Source: Bretschneidera sinensis (lineage: Eukaryota; Streptophyta; Magnoliopsida; Brassicales; Akaniaceae). Taken from it: a stretch of DNA of 64,000 nucleotides. The position numbers were made by a program, and so were the translations under genes. Every line of letters begins with the position of its first letter. Position 1 is the first letter of the stretch. The notes under the pieces are model-generated. The model did no database searches and was not told where the DNA came from. It saw only the letters and a list, made by a program, of their open reading frames with translations. Shown one piece after another: positions 10,769-21,756 of this stretch. The DNA lies in contig CM043698.1 in assembly GCA_023935145.1 (NCBI GenBank), positions 87,051,501-87,115,500 on the forward strand. The letters are read 5' to 3'.

Positions 10769-13644
10769 TTGAGGATGTTTGATGGAGTCACAAGGCTGTT
10801 GCGAAATGTAAGGTATCTCCCGGATTTGAGGAGGAATTTGATCTCATTAGGGCAGCTGGATTCCATGGGGTATACATACAAAGCTGAAGGAGAAAAGATC
10901 AAGGTAACCAAGGGTTCTTTGATAGTGATCAAAACAGTAATCAAAGATGGACTTTATGAGATGATCGGTGAGACAGAAATCAATGATCAAACAACATGCT
11001 TAATGGCTGATATGGATAAGGTAGCACTTTGGCACAATCGCTTGGGATATATGAGCGAAAAGGGGCTGCAAGTTCTCAGCAAGGATGGTCTACTTGGGGG
11101 TGACAAAGTAGAGAAACTGGATTTTTGTGAGAGTTACATTATTGGGAAGCAACATCGGGTCAGCTTCAACATCGGAGTGCATAAGTTTAAAGGGATTCTT
11201 GACTACATCCATGCGGATCTTTGGGGACCAGCAAGGACACCAACACAGGGAGGTAATCGTTACTTTATGTCTTTAATTGATGATTATTCAAGAGTGGTTT
11301 GAGTTTATTTGCTTAAAAATAAATCGGATGCTTTGAATAAATTTGTGGTGTGGAAAAAGTTGCTGGAGACTTAAATGGGTAGGGTAGTTAAGGTGTTAAG
11401 AACCGATAATGGCTTAGAATTTTTTAATAAGGATTTTGATAAATTCTGTGAATTAAATGGCATTTTAAGACATAGAACAGTTGTGAAAACCCCCCCAGCA
11501 AAATGGAGTTGCTGAGAGGATGAATAAAACCCTTATGGAAAAGGTTAGGTGCATGTTAATTGGATCGGTTTACCAAAATATTATTAGGGAGAAGCTGTGT
11601 CTATAGCTGCATACTTGGTTAATAGATCACCCTCTAGAGCCTTAGAGCTCAAGACTCCCATGGAGATGTGGAGTGGAAAACCCCCTGAGTGGAACAACCT
11701 TAGGACTTTTGGGTATACTGCATATAAACATCAAAATGATGATAAACTTAACCCAAGGTCTAGAAAATGTGTATTTCTAGGGTATGGTGATGAAGTTAAG
11801 GGGTATAAGTTGTGGTCCTTATAACCAAAAGGAATAAAACTTGTAAAAAGTAGGGATGTTATTTTTAATGAATTGTTATTTCCCTACTTGGAGAAAACTA
11901 ACCCTACAGGGACTAGTGAGCAAACCAGTTTGGAATTTGTGGAGCATAGCATCAAGGAGAATTTGGTTCAGGTAAAGAAAGGAAGGCAATAGGGTTTGGA
12001 CCAGGTAGAGCCCATTGATGAAGGCCAAGCTCAAGAAACTCAAGAGGAAGCTGAACTGAAAAGGGATGATGCAGCAAGTCAGAATGACTACCAGCTCACA
12101 AGGGACCAGGAAAGGAGGGTGGTTAGACCACCTTTGAGATATGGTTTTGCGGATGCTAATGTTGTAGTTTCTTAGACAGAAGGAGGGATGGTTGAACTAG
12201 AAACTTACATGGATGCCATAGAGTGTAAGGATTCGTCAAAGTGGCAGCTAGTTATGGGGAAGAAACAGATTCTTTGAGGAAGAACAACTCTTGGGTATTG
12301 GTGCCCAAACCAGAAAAACAGAGAGTTGTGGACAGTAGATAGATCTACAATATCAAAGAAGGGAATACTCCAGGGGATGAAGTCCGGTATAAAGCTATGT
12401 TGGTGGCAAAGGGATTCACACAAAAGAAAGGCATAGATTTTACCGAAATATTCTCACCGGTTGTAAAGTACAAGACGATCAGGAGAGTGTTAGTATTGGT
12501 GGTCCAATTCAATTCAAAAATCGAGCAAATTGATGTGAAGACAGAATTCTTACATGGAGAGCTTGATGAGACCATTTACATGAGGCAACCCGAAGGCTAA
12601 GAGGAAGGAAGGCAAGGAGATTTGGTGTGCCAACTGAAGAAATCTCTATATGGCCTGAAGCAATCACCTCGGCAATGGAATAAGAGGTTCGATTCCTTTG
12701 TAACCAGCCTGGGTTTCATGAGGAGTTACTATGATTCGTGCTTATATTACAAGGGGCACAAGGTGGAGGAAGTGGTGATCATCCTAATCTATGTTGATGA
12801 TATGTTACTGGTTGGGAGCAACATGGAGAGGATAAGAATATTGAAGGCTCAACTGCGTGAGGAGTTTGAGATGAAGGATCTTGGCCATGCACAAAAGATC
12901 CTTGGGATGTGTATTATCCGGGAAAGGGAGAGAAACATATTGAAGATCTCTCAAACTTCCTACATAGAGAAGATGATATTTAAGTTCTCTATGGAAGATA
13001 GCAAACCAGTGAAGGTTCCCCTTGCTGGTCATTTCAAGTTTTCCAGTGATCAATGTCCAAGATCGAATGAGGAGAAAAAGGAAATGGAAAAGTTCCCCTG
13101 CTCTAGTGCGGTTGGTTCTGTAATGTTCACTATGGTAAGTACTAGACCTGATATTGCTCATACAATAAGTGTCCTTAGTAGGTTTATGAGTAATCCCAGA
13201 AAGGAGCATTGGCTTGGGATAAAATAGCTACTGAGGTACTTGAAGGGAAGCCCAGATGTGGGGCTGGTATATAAGAAGAGGGGTAAGTCCATCTACCTTG
13301 AGGGTTATGCTGATTCGGACTATGAAGCAGACCAGGATAAAAAAAGATCGATTACCTCTTACTTCTTCAACTTAAACGGATGTTGTGTAAGTTGGAAGGC
13401 TCAGTTACAGCCGGTGGTAGCACTCTCAACAACTGAGGCTGAGTACATAGCGGCTACAGAAGCCATCAAGGAGGCTATGTGGTGCAAAAGGTTGCTGAAA
13501 GAGTTGAAGGTACTAGAAGAGCAAGTTTTAGTGTATTTGGATAGCCAAAGTGCATTGCACTTGTGCAAGAATTTGGTGTTCCATGAGAGGACAAAGCATA
13601 TAGATGTTCGGTATCACTTCATTTGGGAAAATGTTACAAAATGA
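10769..13644 (+). pseudogene. copia-2 pol remnant (integrase, RT, RNase H)
   Basis: After the TGA at 10757 the gag-pre-integrase and integrase region is open to 11302. The zinc-binding motif is damaged: HNRLGY for HNRLGH, and CESY for CESC. TGA at 11300-11302 replaces a Trp codon that copia-1 and copia-3 retain. A run of C near 11494 shifts the integrase core frame. 11597-11824 continues the integrase C-terminal part. RT runs through 12397-12600 and 12622-13227 with YVDD at 12790-12801. RNase H is 13240-13644, with YADSDY, STTEAEY and LDSQSA acidic motifs and the C-terminal HIDVRYHF. The RT and RNase H pieces are almost uninterrupted, but the protein as a whole cannot be made. Confidence 0.88.
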
Positions 13645-13825
13645 TGCATCCATGTGGACAAGGTGGCCACAGAAGAAAACCCTACGGATTTAGGTACTAA
13701 AGTTCTACCTCTAAGCAAGTTCAATCATTGCTTTAGACTTCTTAGGATTGGAGTCGATTGATATGATGACTCAAGATGAGTTTGGATACGAGTTCTCTGC
13801 ACAATGGGTTCGGGTTTAAATGCTT

Positions 13826-13841
13826 GGACAAAGGTAGAGAT
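13826..13841 (+). other. polypurine tract of copia-2
   Basis: The purine-rich ggacaaaggtagagat lies immediately before the 3' LTR start at 13842, where the plus-strand primer is expected. The corresponding bases flank the copia-1 LTR at 547-562 on the minus strand. Confidence 0.7.
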
Positions 13842-14700
13842 TGTTGGTATTTTGTCCGAGGTTTAAACAAGAAGGTGAAAGAATAAAATCAGCATGTTTA
13901 GCACCAGTGTGCGCCGTGGCACAACCTTCCCAGGCAGCGACGCCCAGCAAAGGAGGAGTTTTAGAGGAGGTGTGCGCCGTGGCTTAGCCTCCCCCAGGCC
14001 GCGGCGCCCATAAGCTTGAGGAAGTGTGCTTTGCCCTGGGCTGCGGCCTGCCCTGTTCTGGGCCGCGGCGCCAGGGACATTGATGCACACATGTTTCAGC
14101 TTTTTAAGTGGTTTGTGAGACATGTCCAAAACGCATAGGATCACTAAAGATTGATCAAAGGGCTATGGATGATTAGTCTTCTAGATCTAAGGGTGCATAT
14201 TGACCCTCAAGATTGGTCAAGAAGTTGGTGCACTATATAAAGGGTCACCTAGCTTCAAAAGTCATAACATAACTTGTGATTAAAAGTGAGATCAATTATC
14301 TGAGTGCAAAGACACTAAACTTAAGAGAGATTTTGTAGAGAGGCTGGTTGTTTAGAAAGAGAGAGAGTAGAATAGAAAGGGATTCAAGGGCTTGTAAGGG
14401 GAATTTTCCTAGTTCTTATCACTTTCTTCTTCTTCTTCTTCTTCTTTTGTTCTTCAAGAACTTGTGAGTTCTTGGAAGGGTGTTGCTGAGTGTAAAGAAC
14501 TCCATTGATAAGATAGTGCAGAGAGCTTGGAGGAGCTCACGGAGACGTAGGCATATTACCGAACCTCGTCAACAAATTGCTTGTGTTTTTTTTCTTTCTT
14601 GCTTTGATTGGTTGCTGTCTCTTTTCTTTATACAAGTCACTCTAGACTTGGGTGTTTGGAAGATTACCTCCTGGGCATCATCTAAGGTGGTTTCCCAACA
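13842..14700 (+). repeat. 3' LTR of copia-2 (859 bp)
   Basis: It starts TGTTGGTATTTTG and ends TTTCCCAACA, matching the copia-3 5' LTR (38492-39423) end to end. It contains a GC-rich block with repeated cggcgcc-type motifs at about 13905-14080, a TATA box at 14233 and a (TTC)n tract at about 14424-14446. copia-3 carries a longer version because its GC-rich block has an extra ~64-bp tandem unit. Confidence 0.9.
14233..14242 (+). promoter_or_regulatory. TATA box in copia-2 LTR
   Basis: CTATATAAAG lies in the middle of the LTR and is conserved in copia-1 (about 150-160, minus) and copia-3 (38933). It is the likely U3 promoter of the family, with transcription starting about 25-35 bases downstream. 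Confidence 0.65.
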
Positions 14701-16331
14701 TTGCGTATAGTTTGTGGTTTAAATGAAGGGACTAGAACTCTATCTTCCGATTCAGCTTTCTATTGTGCTTTCGAGGTGAGTGGTTCTCTACACGTATCCT
14801 ATAGTTACTACCCATTTTATCTTCTTTGATGATTTCAATATATAATAACTATATTCTATGTTGAATATGAATAATTTAATAAATTGATTTGTTATGCTGT
14901 GATGAGAAATTGAGAATTTAAACCAGTTTTGAGATCATTTTATATTTCAATGAATTATGAAAAAATAAATAGTTAGTATACCTTTCTTGAAAAATGTGTT
15001 TGAGGAAAATGGGAAAAAATTTATTGCCATAAATCTTTTATATGTTTTCATGAAAAATAGGTCTCGTTGGAATGGTGATAAAAATATTTTCCATTGAGGG
15101 ACGGGTTTGAGATGATTGCTGGCTGAGAGGAGCGAATATGAGAGGATGATAGTGTGAAATGAAAAATATGATAAAATCTGGAGGGAGTGCACCATATAAG
15201 TACATACTAAATGTGATGTTATATATGGCCTAACGAAGGGAAATATGATATATGGCCCAGTGAGGGGCAATGCGATATATGATATGTTACTCAATGAGGG
15301 GGATTGAGATATATATGATTGGCCCAGTGAGTATCGATATGATATGTGATCTAGTGAGAGACAATATAATTTGATTGGTCTAGTGGGGGGCAACATGATA
15401 CGTGGCTTAGTGAATGGCGATATGATATGATTAGCCTGGTGAAGGGTAATATGATGTGGTTGGCCTAGTGAGGGATGTATGATGTGATTAACCTAGTGAG
15501 AGGTGTGTGATATTTGGTTTTCCTAGTGTAAGGCGTTGCGTATGTTTGACCCTTAATTCCATGTTTTATTATCACTAGATTTTATTTCTATATTTAAAAA
15601 AGAAATTGTTTTCTCGTGTCGGGTGATTTCTTGGTTTAAACGAGTTTTATGAGATATTTTGTAACTTGTTAAATGTTGTTTAACTCTAAGCATAGTTGAA
15701 AAATTAAACTGTTGTTTTAGTAAAATAACTCTTTTACGAGTATATATGTATACATTCCAACCCCTACTTTTTATTTGATTGTATGATGCGTGTAGAGGAT
15801 ATATAGATGTGAAATTTTCTCTAAGGGTAATTACTTTTATCTAACTAGGCTATATAGCTTACCTCCAAATTTTATTTTTCAGGTTGTAAACTCTCATTTT
15901 GAACTTCATGATTTTGTTGGATTTTTGTTTGGTTCATAAATTTTGTTTTCATTTCTTTTAAGTGGCTTCTTGAAAGTTTTGGTTGTTTTTAAACAGTTAT
16001 TTTTTAGAATTTCTAAATGAGTATGGAGCTCTATTTACCTTAGAAAATTGTGAGGAATTGTTTATCCAAGGATTTATGTATATTGGATGGATACTGGTTT
16101 TGATAGATCTTATTAACAATTTTCCCAAAAATTGTAGTCAGTGATTTGTGTTTGAGTGGAACACGCTATTTATATATTGATTTCTCAAAAGAAAGAATTT
16201 TATGAAGAATATTATTTGTCATTGTTACTTGTTGTATTCTAAGAAAAATATTTAAAAAATAGAAATTTGATTATATTTCTAATCACGACGTATCCCGTTA
16301 GGGCTACCTCATCGGGGTATAGGTCATGACA
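14701..16331 (+). repeat. TEK-F: 3' portion of a Tekay-like chromovirus 5' LTR
   Basis: The LTR end at 16331 is recognised from tagggctacctcatcgggg followed by ggtcatgaca and, five bases later, an initiator-Met-type primer site. This ending is typical of Tekay/Del chromovirus LTRs. The left side is cut by the copia pair; its start lies beyond the window or is lost. The region is non-coding and carries a degenerate tandem repeat at 15225-15535. Confidence 0.6.
15225..15535 (+). repeat. degenerate ~30-bp tandem repeats in TEK-F LTR
   Basis: About ten variants of a unit like ggcccagtgaggggcaat followed by atgatatat occur in the same direction. The repeats are imperfect, with much substitution. 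Repeats of this kind are common in the U3 of Tekay-like LTRs. Confidence 0.7.
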
Positions 16332-16335
16332 TTTT

Positions 16336-16347
16336 TGGTATAGAGTT
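16336..16347 (+). other. primer binding site of TEK-F (initiator tRNA-Met type, decayed)
   Basis: TGGTATAGAGTT follows the LTR end and resembles TGGTATCAGAGC with two bases lost. The sequence downstream (ttaggtttgaggtcctgtag) parallels that after the TEK-E3 primer site. Confidence 0.6.
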
Positions 16348-17231
16348 TTAGGTTTGAGGTCCTGTAGTCTCTTTTTTTCAAAAGATTTTACGTCTCTCTT
16401 TAGATAATGCTAGGTAGGAGTTTTGTTAGTTCTCAAGACTAAACATCTTTTGTAGAACATGACCTGTCTAGAGAGTTTTGTCTTCCTTGTCGTTATTGTG
16501 GCGAGGACCCTCATATTTGAGTGAATTGGTTTTGGTGAGTCTTAGTTGTATCCAATTAAATTATCGAATGCTTTTTTATTTCTCAGTTATTAGAGGCACT
16601 GCCATACTTATTGTGAAGAGTGAGTTCGTTAACCCTGTGTGGAGGTTGATGACATTAAAAGTAGGATAGAAAAAGAAATTCATGGCTTTAACCTATCGTA
16701 TTTATTATTAGTTTCAAGTGGTAAAAGTTTTGACACACTGATTATTGTTTTTAGAAGTGCGTTAGAATATTTTGTGCGAATTTCAATATAATTGCTGATT
16801 GTGGTGAAACTGCATTTTGAGTTAGGAGTGATCATTAAGGCTGAGTAATTGAGAGAGTGCAACGGAAGCATGGTGCATCTCTCCAGTGTTAGATGTATTT
16901 TACTTGATTTTATTTACAGAGGGTTGAATAAAGTTTTAGGTATTGTTTAAGTTAGATGCTAGTTTGGATAACTTCATTGGTTAGGTAAAGTGCATGTCCG
17001 GGTTGTTTTAGAAAGGAAGAGCTTAGAGTTTTGCGATGATCAAAGAAACAGCACTCTCAAGATTTAGCTATTATGGTTGAGCATATGTTTAAGAGTAATT
17101 GTTAAGGTTACTTGATAAACTTAGTTATGGGAGGAAATTGTAGAGGAATTGGGTATTATAAGAAGATGTGGTTTTAAATATCTAAATGGAACTAAACATC
17201 CTATATAAAAATTTCATTGATATTAAAGCGA
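16348..17231. other. TEK-F internal remnant, no recognisable gene
   Basis: This is probably the leader and decayed gag region of TEK-F. I see no retroviral motif that survives a frame check, only short chance reading frames. Confidence 0.45.
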
Positions 17232-17665
17232 TGATTTAATAATTGTGAGGAATAAAATACTTTGTAAAAACTAGTTTGGTTACTCAGAAGTTATCAGAAT
17301 GATTGTTCTTGTGAAATAATTGAGGTGAGTTTAAAGTGTGTTTGATTGGTGGGGAATGAATAAAGTTTTCTTGATGTAAATCACTTATGAGCTAAAAATG
17401 TTTGAAAAAGATAAACTATTAGTGGTATATATGAAATTTTAAAAAATCTCAAATAAAAAGTTATGATATTATCATTTCATAGTGCATGTTCGAGGGAGAA
17501 TTTGACAACGTGAATCGGTATAAGAGTGTATCATCATGAGGGATGGAGGTTTTGAAATAAAATTATTAAGGTAAAATGATTAAAAATGTGTAAATTTAGA
17601 TTAAATGAATTAATAGAATAAATAAATTGTTTCGAATGATCTTTCCTTGTTAATCGTGAGGGTTA
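17232..17665 (+). repeat. ~430-bp block shared with 58493-58941
   Basis: From tttaataattgtgaggaata to ttaatgttaagctta this stretch matches 58493-58941 closely, in the same direction. In the second copy a TEK-E LTR begins exactly where the match ends. Here another ~270 bp follow before TEK-E homology starts. Its identity is unknown; it is AT-rich and non-coding. Confidence 0.65.
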
Positions 17666-17936
17666 ATGTTAAGCTTATATGTCAGAATGGTTATAAAATT
17701 ATCAACTAGATAAATGGACGAATGATCATAATATTGTAGTGAATGATTAGATTGTTATTATTAGGTCAGGATAATCACATGGTGAGAGTAATTAAATTCT
17801 TTTCTCCTAAGGGTTAAATGGATTAATAGACTTGATTGACATAAGAGAATTGATGGAGGTGTTATTTATGGGTAATCCAAATGAAGAAAACAGAATGATG
17901 TTAGAAATTGATTTAATGGAAGTATGATTCAATTTC

Positions 17937-18044
17937 AATAGCAAGATTTCATCATATTTGAGGTAAATTTCTCCAATATTAGAGATAGTACAGTCATTCA
18001 ATTTCAATAGCAAGATTTCATCATATTTGAGGTAAATTTTCAAT
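17937..18044 (+). repeat. 59-bp tandem duplication at the start of TEK-E1 homology
   Basis: attcaatttcaatagcaaga begins at 17937 and again at 17996. TEK-E3 has this unit once (about 59680). The duplication lies at the edge where TEK-E1 becomes homologous to TEK-E3. Confidence 0.75.
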
Positions 18045-19464
18045 AAGACTCATAATTAAACAATTATATTGTTCGAATTAAGTTATGAAATAGTAAGATT
18101 TATGAAAGTTAATGATTAGATGTTGGTGATCAGCAATCTTAAGAAATTGCTGAAAGGATCAGGAAAGGCAAGAAAGTGATCCATGGGTAACTTTAAGTGC
18201 TACGTGGTGAGTTAGATTTACCTTTAGTAATCGAGACCAATAAAATATGAATTTATGATATTTGAATAAATTGTTGAATTATAATGATTTAATGATGTAT
18301 TTTCTGTTAAGTATGACAATTGATTGGTTTATTTATTAGGGATTTAATAGTTTGTTGAATATTAATTATATAAGAATTTATATTTTAAAAATGATGGATT
18401 AATGAGAAATATGCTGAGAAGTTATATGCAATTTCTGAAAATATGATTCAAAAGTTGAAATGATAGATGATGGGACAATTTAATAAATATGATAAAAATA
18501 ATAATTTTGAGAAAGAGTTAGATAGTTGAATTAAAGACTTTGATGTATGCTTTCTTGCATATTATTGCTCATATACATGAAGGCAGCTGATCTGGTTGAG
18601 AAGACCAGGAAGCTAGCTGATCTGGCTGAGAATACTAGAAAGGTAGCTGGTGTGGCTGAGACATGTCAACATGTGAGAAGACATTCTCAGATGATAATAT
18701 GAAATGATCTGATGAGAAAGAAAGAAAGAAAATTTAAATTCATGCTTTATATTTATTATTAATATACTAAAGAATCAGTTTTGAGTATAAATGATTGATA
18801 GATAGATAAGTATCATAATGAGACAATTTTGATGATAGATAAATAGAAATGATGACATGATAAAGAATTATATTATTGATTGTTTATACGATGTGAACTT
18901 TATGATGATATTAAATTAAAAATATAAATTGATAAAATATATGAGATATATGTATTGAAATAGGATAGCCTGATAATTTATTTATTAAGAGAAATTGATA
19001 AATGATTGAATTAGAATGTGAGAAGATATAGATGGTTAATTATGCTGATTTAACAATGAATGAATATAACTAGAAGTATACAAATTAAGTATTTCTAGTA
19101 AATTTAATTCACTAAGCTTGTGAAGCTCACTCCTCATTATTAAATAATTTCAGGTAGCGGGCAAGATAGATAGATTTGTGAGCTGAGATTCAGACTAAGT
19201 TATTATCTGTAAGTCTCATGGTCCACATCTTCAGACTAATGGAAGAAATTTTTTTTGTAAATATTCATGCATAATATGTTATATATATTGTTTCAGTTGG
19301 GATATTAATAATGTAACTCCCCTATTGAGGGTTGAGGATTGATGTGTGTGTGTGTATTTTCAGTCTAGGTATGTTTTTATATTGTTGCATATATGTGTCA
19401 TTATGGGATTTTAAAACCTGACGATACCATCTCGGGGGTGGCCAACCCGGGATGGGTTGTTACA
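17971..19464 (+). repeat. TEK-E1: 5'-truncated LTR of the TEK-E family
   Basis: It matches the 3' ~1.45 kb of the TEK-E3 LTR and the end of TEK-E2. Shared landmarks are the gcagctgatctgg repeats, acatgtcaacatgt, the ggtagc.ggca block and the conserved terminus tctcgggggtggcc...cccgggatggg...ttaca ending at 19464. The first ~700 bp of the LTR are absent. No primer site follows, so this is a solo or truncated LTR. GCCCA follows it, but I find no matching TSD on the left. Confidence 0.75.
18583..18670 (+). repeat. ~30-bp direct repeats (three units) in TEK-E1 LTR
   Basis: Three units like gcagctgatctggttgagaa start near 18583, 18612 and 18642. TEK-E3 has two (about 60266-60320). Copy number differs between family members. 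Confidence 0.7.
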
Positions 19465-21736
19465 GCCCATTCTAAGTCAAGGTCCAAAATTTACCTCTTT
19501 TCCTAATTAGTGCGAAAATAAGATTTGGAAAATCATTAAACACTTGCATATTCTCTTTAGGACGGCCAAAGCTTATTCTTAACCATAATAAAACATCATT
19601 AACCTTAGAAATATCCCTCTTATTAGCCCTAAAAGGGGGGCTTTTCAACTCTTGAAATCCGATATACAAACCTAGCCTCAAACACTTCAATTTTTTTGAT
19701 TTGTGCTTGTCTCCTCTCCAAAACACAAACTCTAGCCTCCAAACACACATTTGTTGTAAAAAAAAACATAGCCCTCATTCAACACACTATCAAGAACCTT
19801 CATCAAAATACTTTTATTTCGTGTTTCATCATTCTTTTGACGATGGTAAGCGATGAACAACGCCCGATTTGTTCATTAATCAATTGCAAAACAAAAACAT
19901 CTTCTTGAGAGCTTCCAAGGAGAAAATAGCCCAATTTCAAGGAAGGAGAAGAGTATTCTACCTCCAAATTTCATGCAAAACTACTTAAGAAAGATCTAAA
20001 GAAGCAATTTGTCGATCTTTGTAAGGGTTTACGCGCAATTTAGGTATAATCTCAAGTAAACTTTCTTGTATATATCTACATTGTTATCTTCATACTTGAT
20101 TTGATTCCTTTTTATTGTTATGTGTTTTAGCTCATGTTTGCTTTTGTTTTTATAATCTAAACTCATGCATATCTGATTGTTTAAGATTGTTTGATTATTC
20201 TTTAGAGTTAAAACATGTTAAATTAGGGTATAGAATAAAAGATAACCTGAGACTAAGCAAAACCCTAGGGCCAAAGTTCCAACCGCCACTTCAGGTATGC
20301 TTGTCACTTCAAAGTGGTGGCTAGACAATGATTTTCATCTCTTTTTCTTGTTTCGTTTCTAATTTGTTTCTTTTAACTTGTTTGCATTACTTTTAACATG
20401 ATTTTATTACTCACATAACATCTAAAGTTCACATGATAATTAGAGTTCATCATGCTTTGATTATGTCTCTTTGATTTCAATTGCCTTTATGGTTTGATGG
20501 TATGCATTCACATGCTTGCACATGCTCTCTTTGCTTGATTGATTTTTTTTTTTGTTATTGTTTTTCTCATGTTTCTATGATTGTCTTGATGAGTTGAACA
20601 TATTAAAGCCTTTGTATTTTTATATTTACTGCATGTTTGCATATCTAGATTTGGTTTAAATAAGGTAAATCCTGATTTCCATGGTTTGTGTGATGTCTTA
20701 CATGCTTTATATGCTCTTTATGATGTTTTCTTTGCTCACATACTTAATAGATATGAGATAAACTATTGTTTTATGATGATAATGTATGCTAAAATTGTTG
20801 TCCTTTTATGATTATCACATGTTTAGCTCACCTATGCTCAAATCTTGCTTGATTACATGCTTATATTCATGTATGGTGATTGTGTGAGTGCTTAGATGAT
20901 TAAATTGACTGTTTGGAGTGACTTTATTTGCTATATCATAATAATTGTTGTCCTCTTTTGATTATTACTTGTTGATGGATGAATGGATTTACTTTATGTT
21001 ATTATACTTGGTATGGTGAATGGTTTAATTTTATGCATTCATGGATGATTTATTTACCCGCTTTCTTTAAGTTTATCATTTATTGGGGATGTAAGCTAAG
21101 TTTAGGAACTTTTAATTTCATTTATTTCCCTGTAATTTCTTATATTGCTTTCCTAGATTTGGTGTAATTTTATAGCAAGATGTTTGGCTGTTATTTGCAT
21201 TATAATCGCATTTACTTTTCTCGCACTCTTAACTGCAATGGTTAGATTATATTGTCATTATATGATTTTCATATCTTGTGTGTTCTTCCATATTCATTGC
21301 TTGCTTGCTTGATCACTTAATAACGAAAGACAATCAAGTTAAGAATTAATCAACATAAAGAGAATCCATTTGAAATGCAAGCGTAAGGGCTAAACCCCTC
21401 AAGGCGTAAGCATTGGTAAGGTGCTCACTTGTGACTTCCTTATTGCGTCCCAATCTCCGAACTTATGAATTTCGACCTTCAATTGAAAAAGTACTATATG
21501 TTTCTTGGTCCTTAAAAATCAAGTTGCGACTTCTTGATGTGATTATCCCCCAACGACCTTATGTAGTTGGCACATCCCTCGACACCCTTTTGGATAATCT
21601 ATTGAGGAGAAGCAATGTTCTTTCATATTGTCCCTTTTATTTTTCCTTTCAATTATCCCTTCGGTTTGTCCCTTACGACGATATGCTAATATCACGAGTT
21701 ATATGGTGATGATGAGGTATCATCTTATATCCCACA
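19465..21736 (+). repeat. probable LTR of an Ogre/Tat-type gypsy element
   Basis: The end is placed at 21736 (cccaca) because a tRNA-Arg-type primer site follows two bases later. Before it come ctcaaggcgtaagcattgg and ccccaacgaccttatgtag, which resemble Ogre/Tat LTR ends. The start is not established: the region directly abuts TEK-E1 and no second LTR copy lies in the window. It is non-coding. Confidence 0.5.
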
Positions 21737-21738
21737 AT

Positions 21739-21756
21739 TGGCGACTCTATTGGGGA
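21739..21756 (+). other. primer binding site, tRNA-Arg type as in Ogre/Tat elements
   Basis: TGGCGACTCTATTGGGGA resembles the TGGCGACTC...TGGGGA site known from Ogre/Tat elements. It differs clearly from the Asp-type site of GAG-1 and the Met-type sites elsewhere in the window. Confidence 0.6.

Larger units (their letters stand above)
3345..14700 (+). mobile_element. copia-2: 5'-truncated Ty1/copia element, split by GAG-1
   Basis: The plus-strand member of the head-to-head copia pair. It starts in the untranslated leader (homologous to copia-3 from about 39740), then gag, protease, integrase, RT, RNase H, polypurine tract and a complete 3' LTR. The 5' LTR and primer site are missing. GAG-1 interrupts gag at 3659/3660 and gag resumes after the duplicated GGAGA at 9964. 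Without the insertion, copia-2 is about 5.05 kb. The base after the LTR is 14701 (TTGCG follows); the matching TSD would lie outside the window beyond copia-1 if the pair inserted as one unit. Confidence 0.88.

Noticed and set aside
14947..15396. 149-codon minus-strand frame with repeated Tyr/Ser-rich segments
   Set aside because: It is the reverse translation of the degenerate ~30-bp tandem repeats in the TEK-F LTR.
17807..18043. Frame with a duplicated segment of about 17 residues
   Set aside because: Result of the 59-bp tandem DNA duplication in LTR sequence, not a protein repeat.
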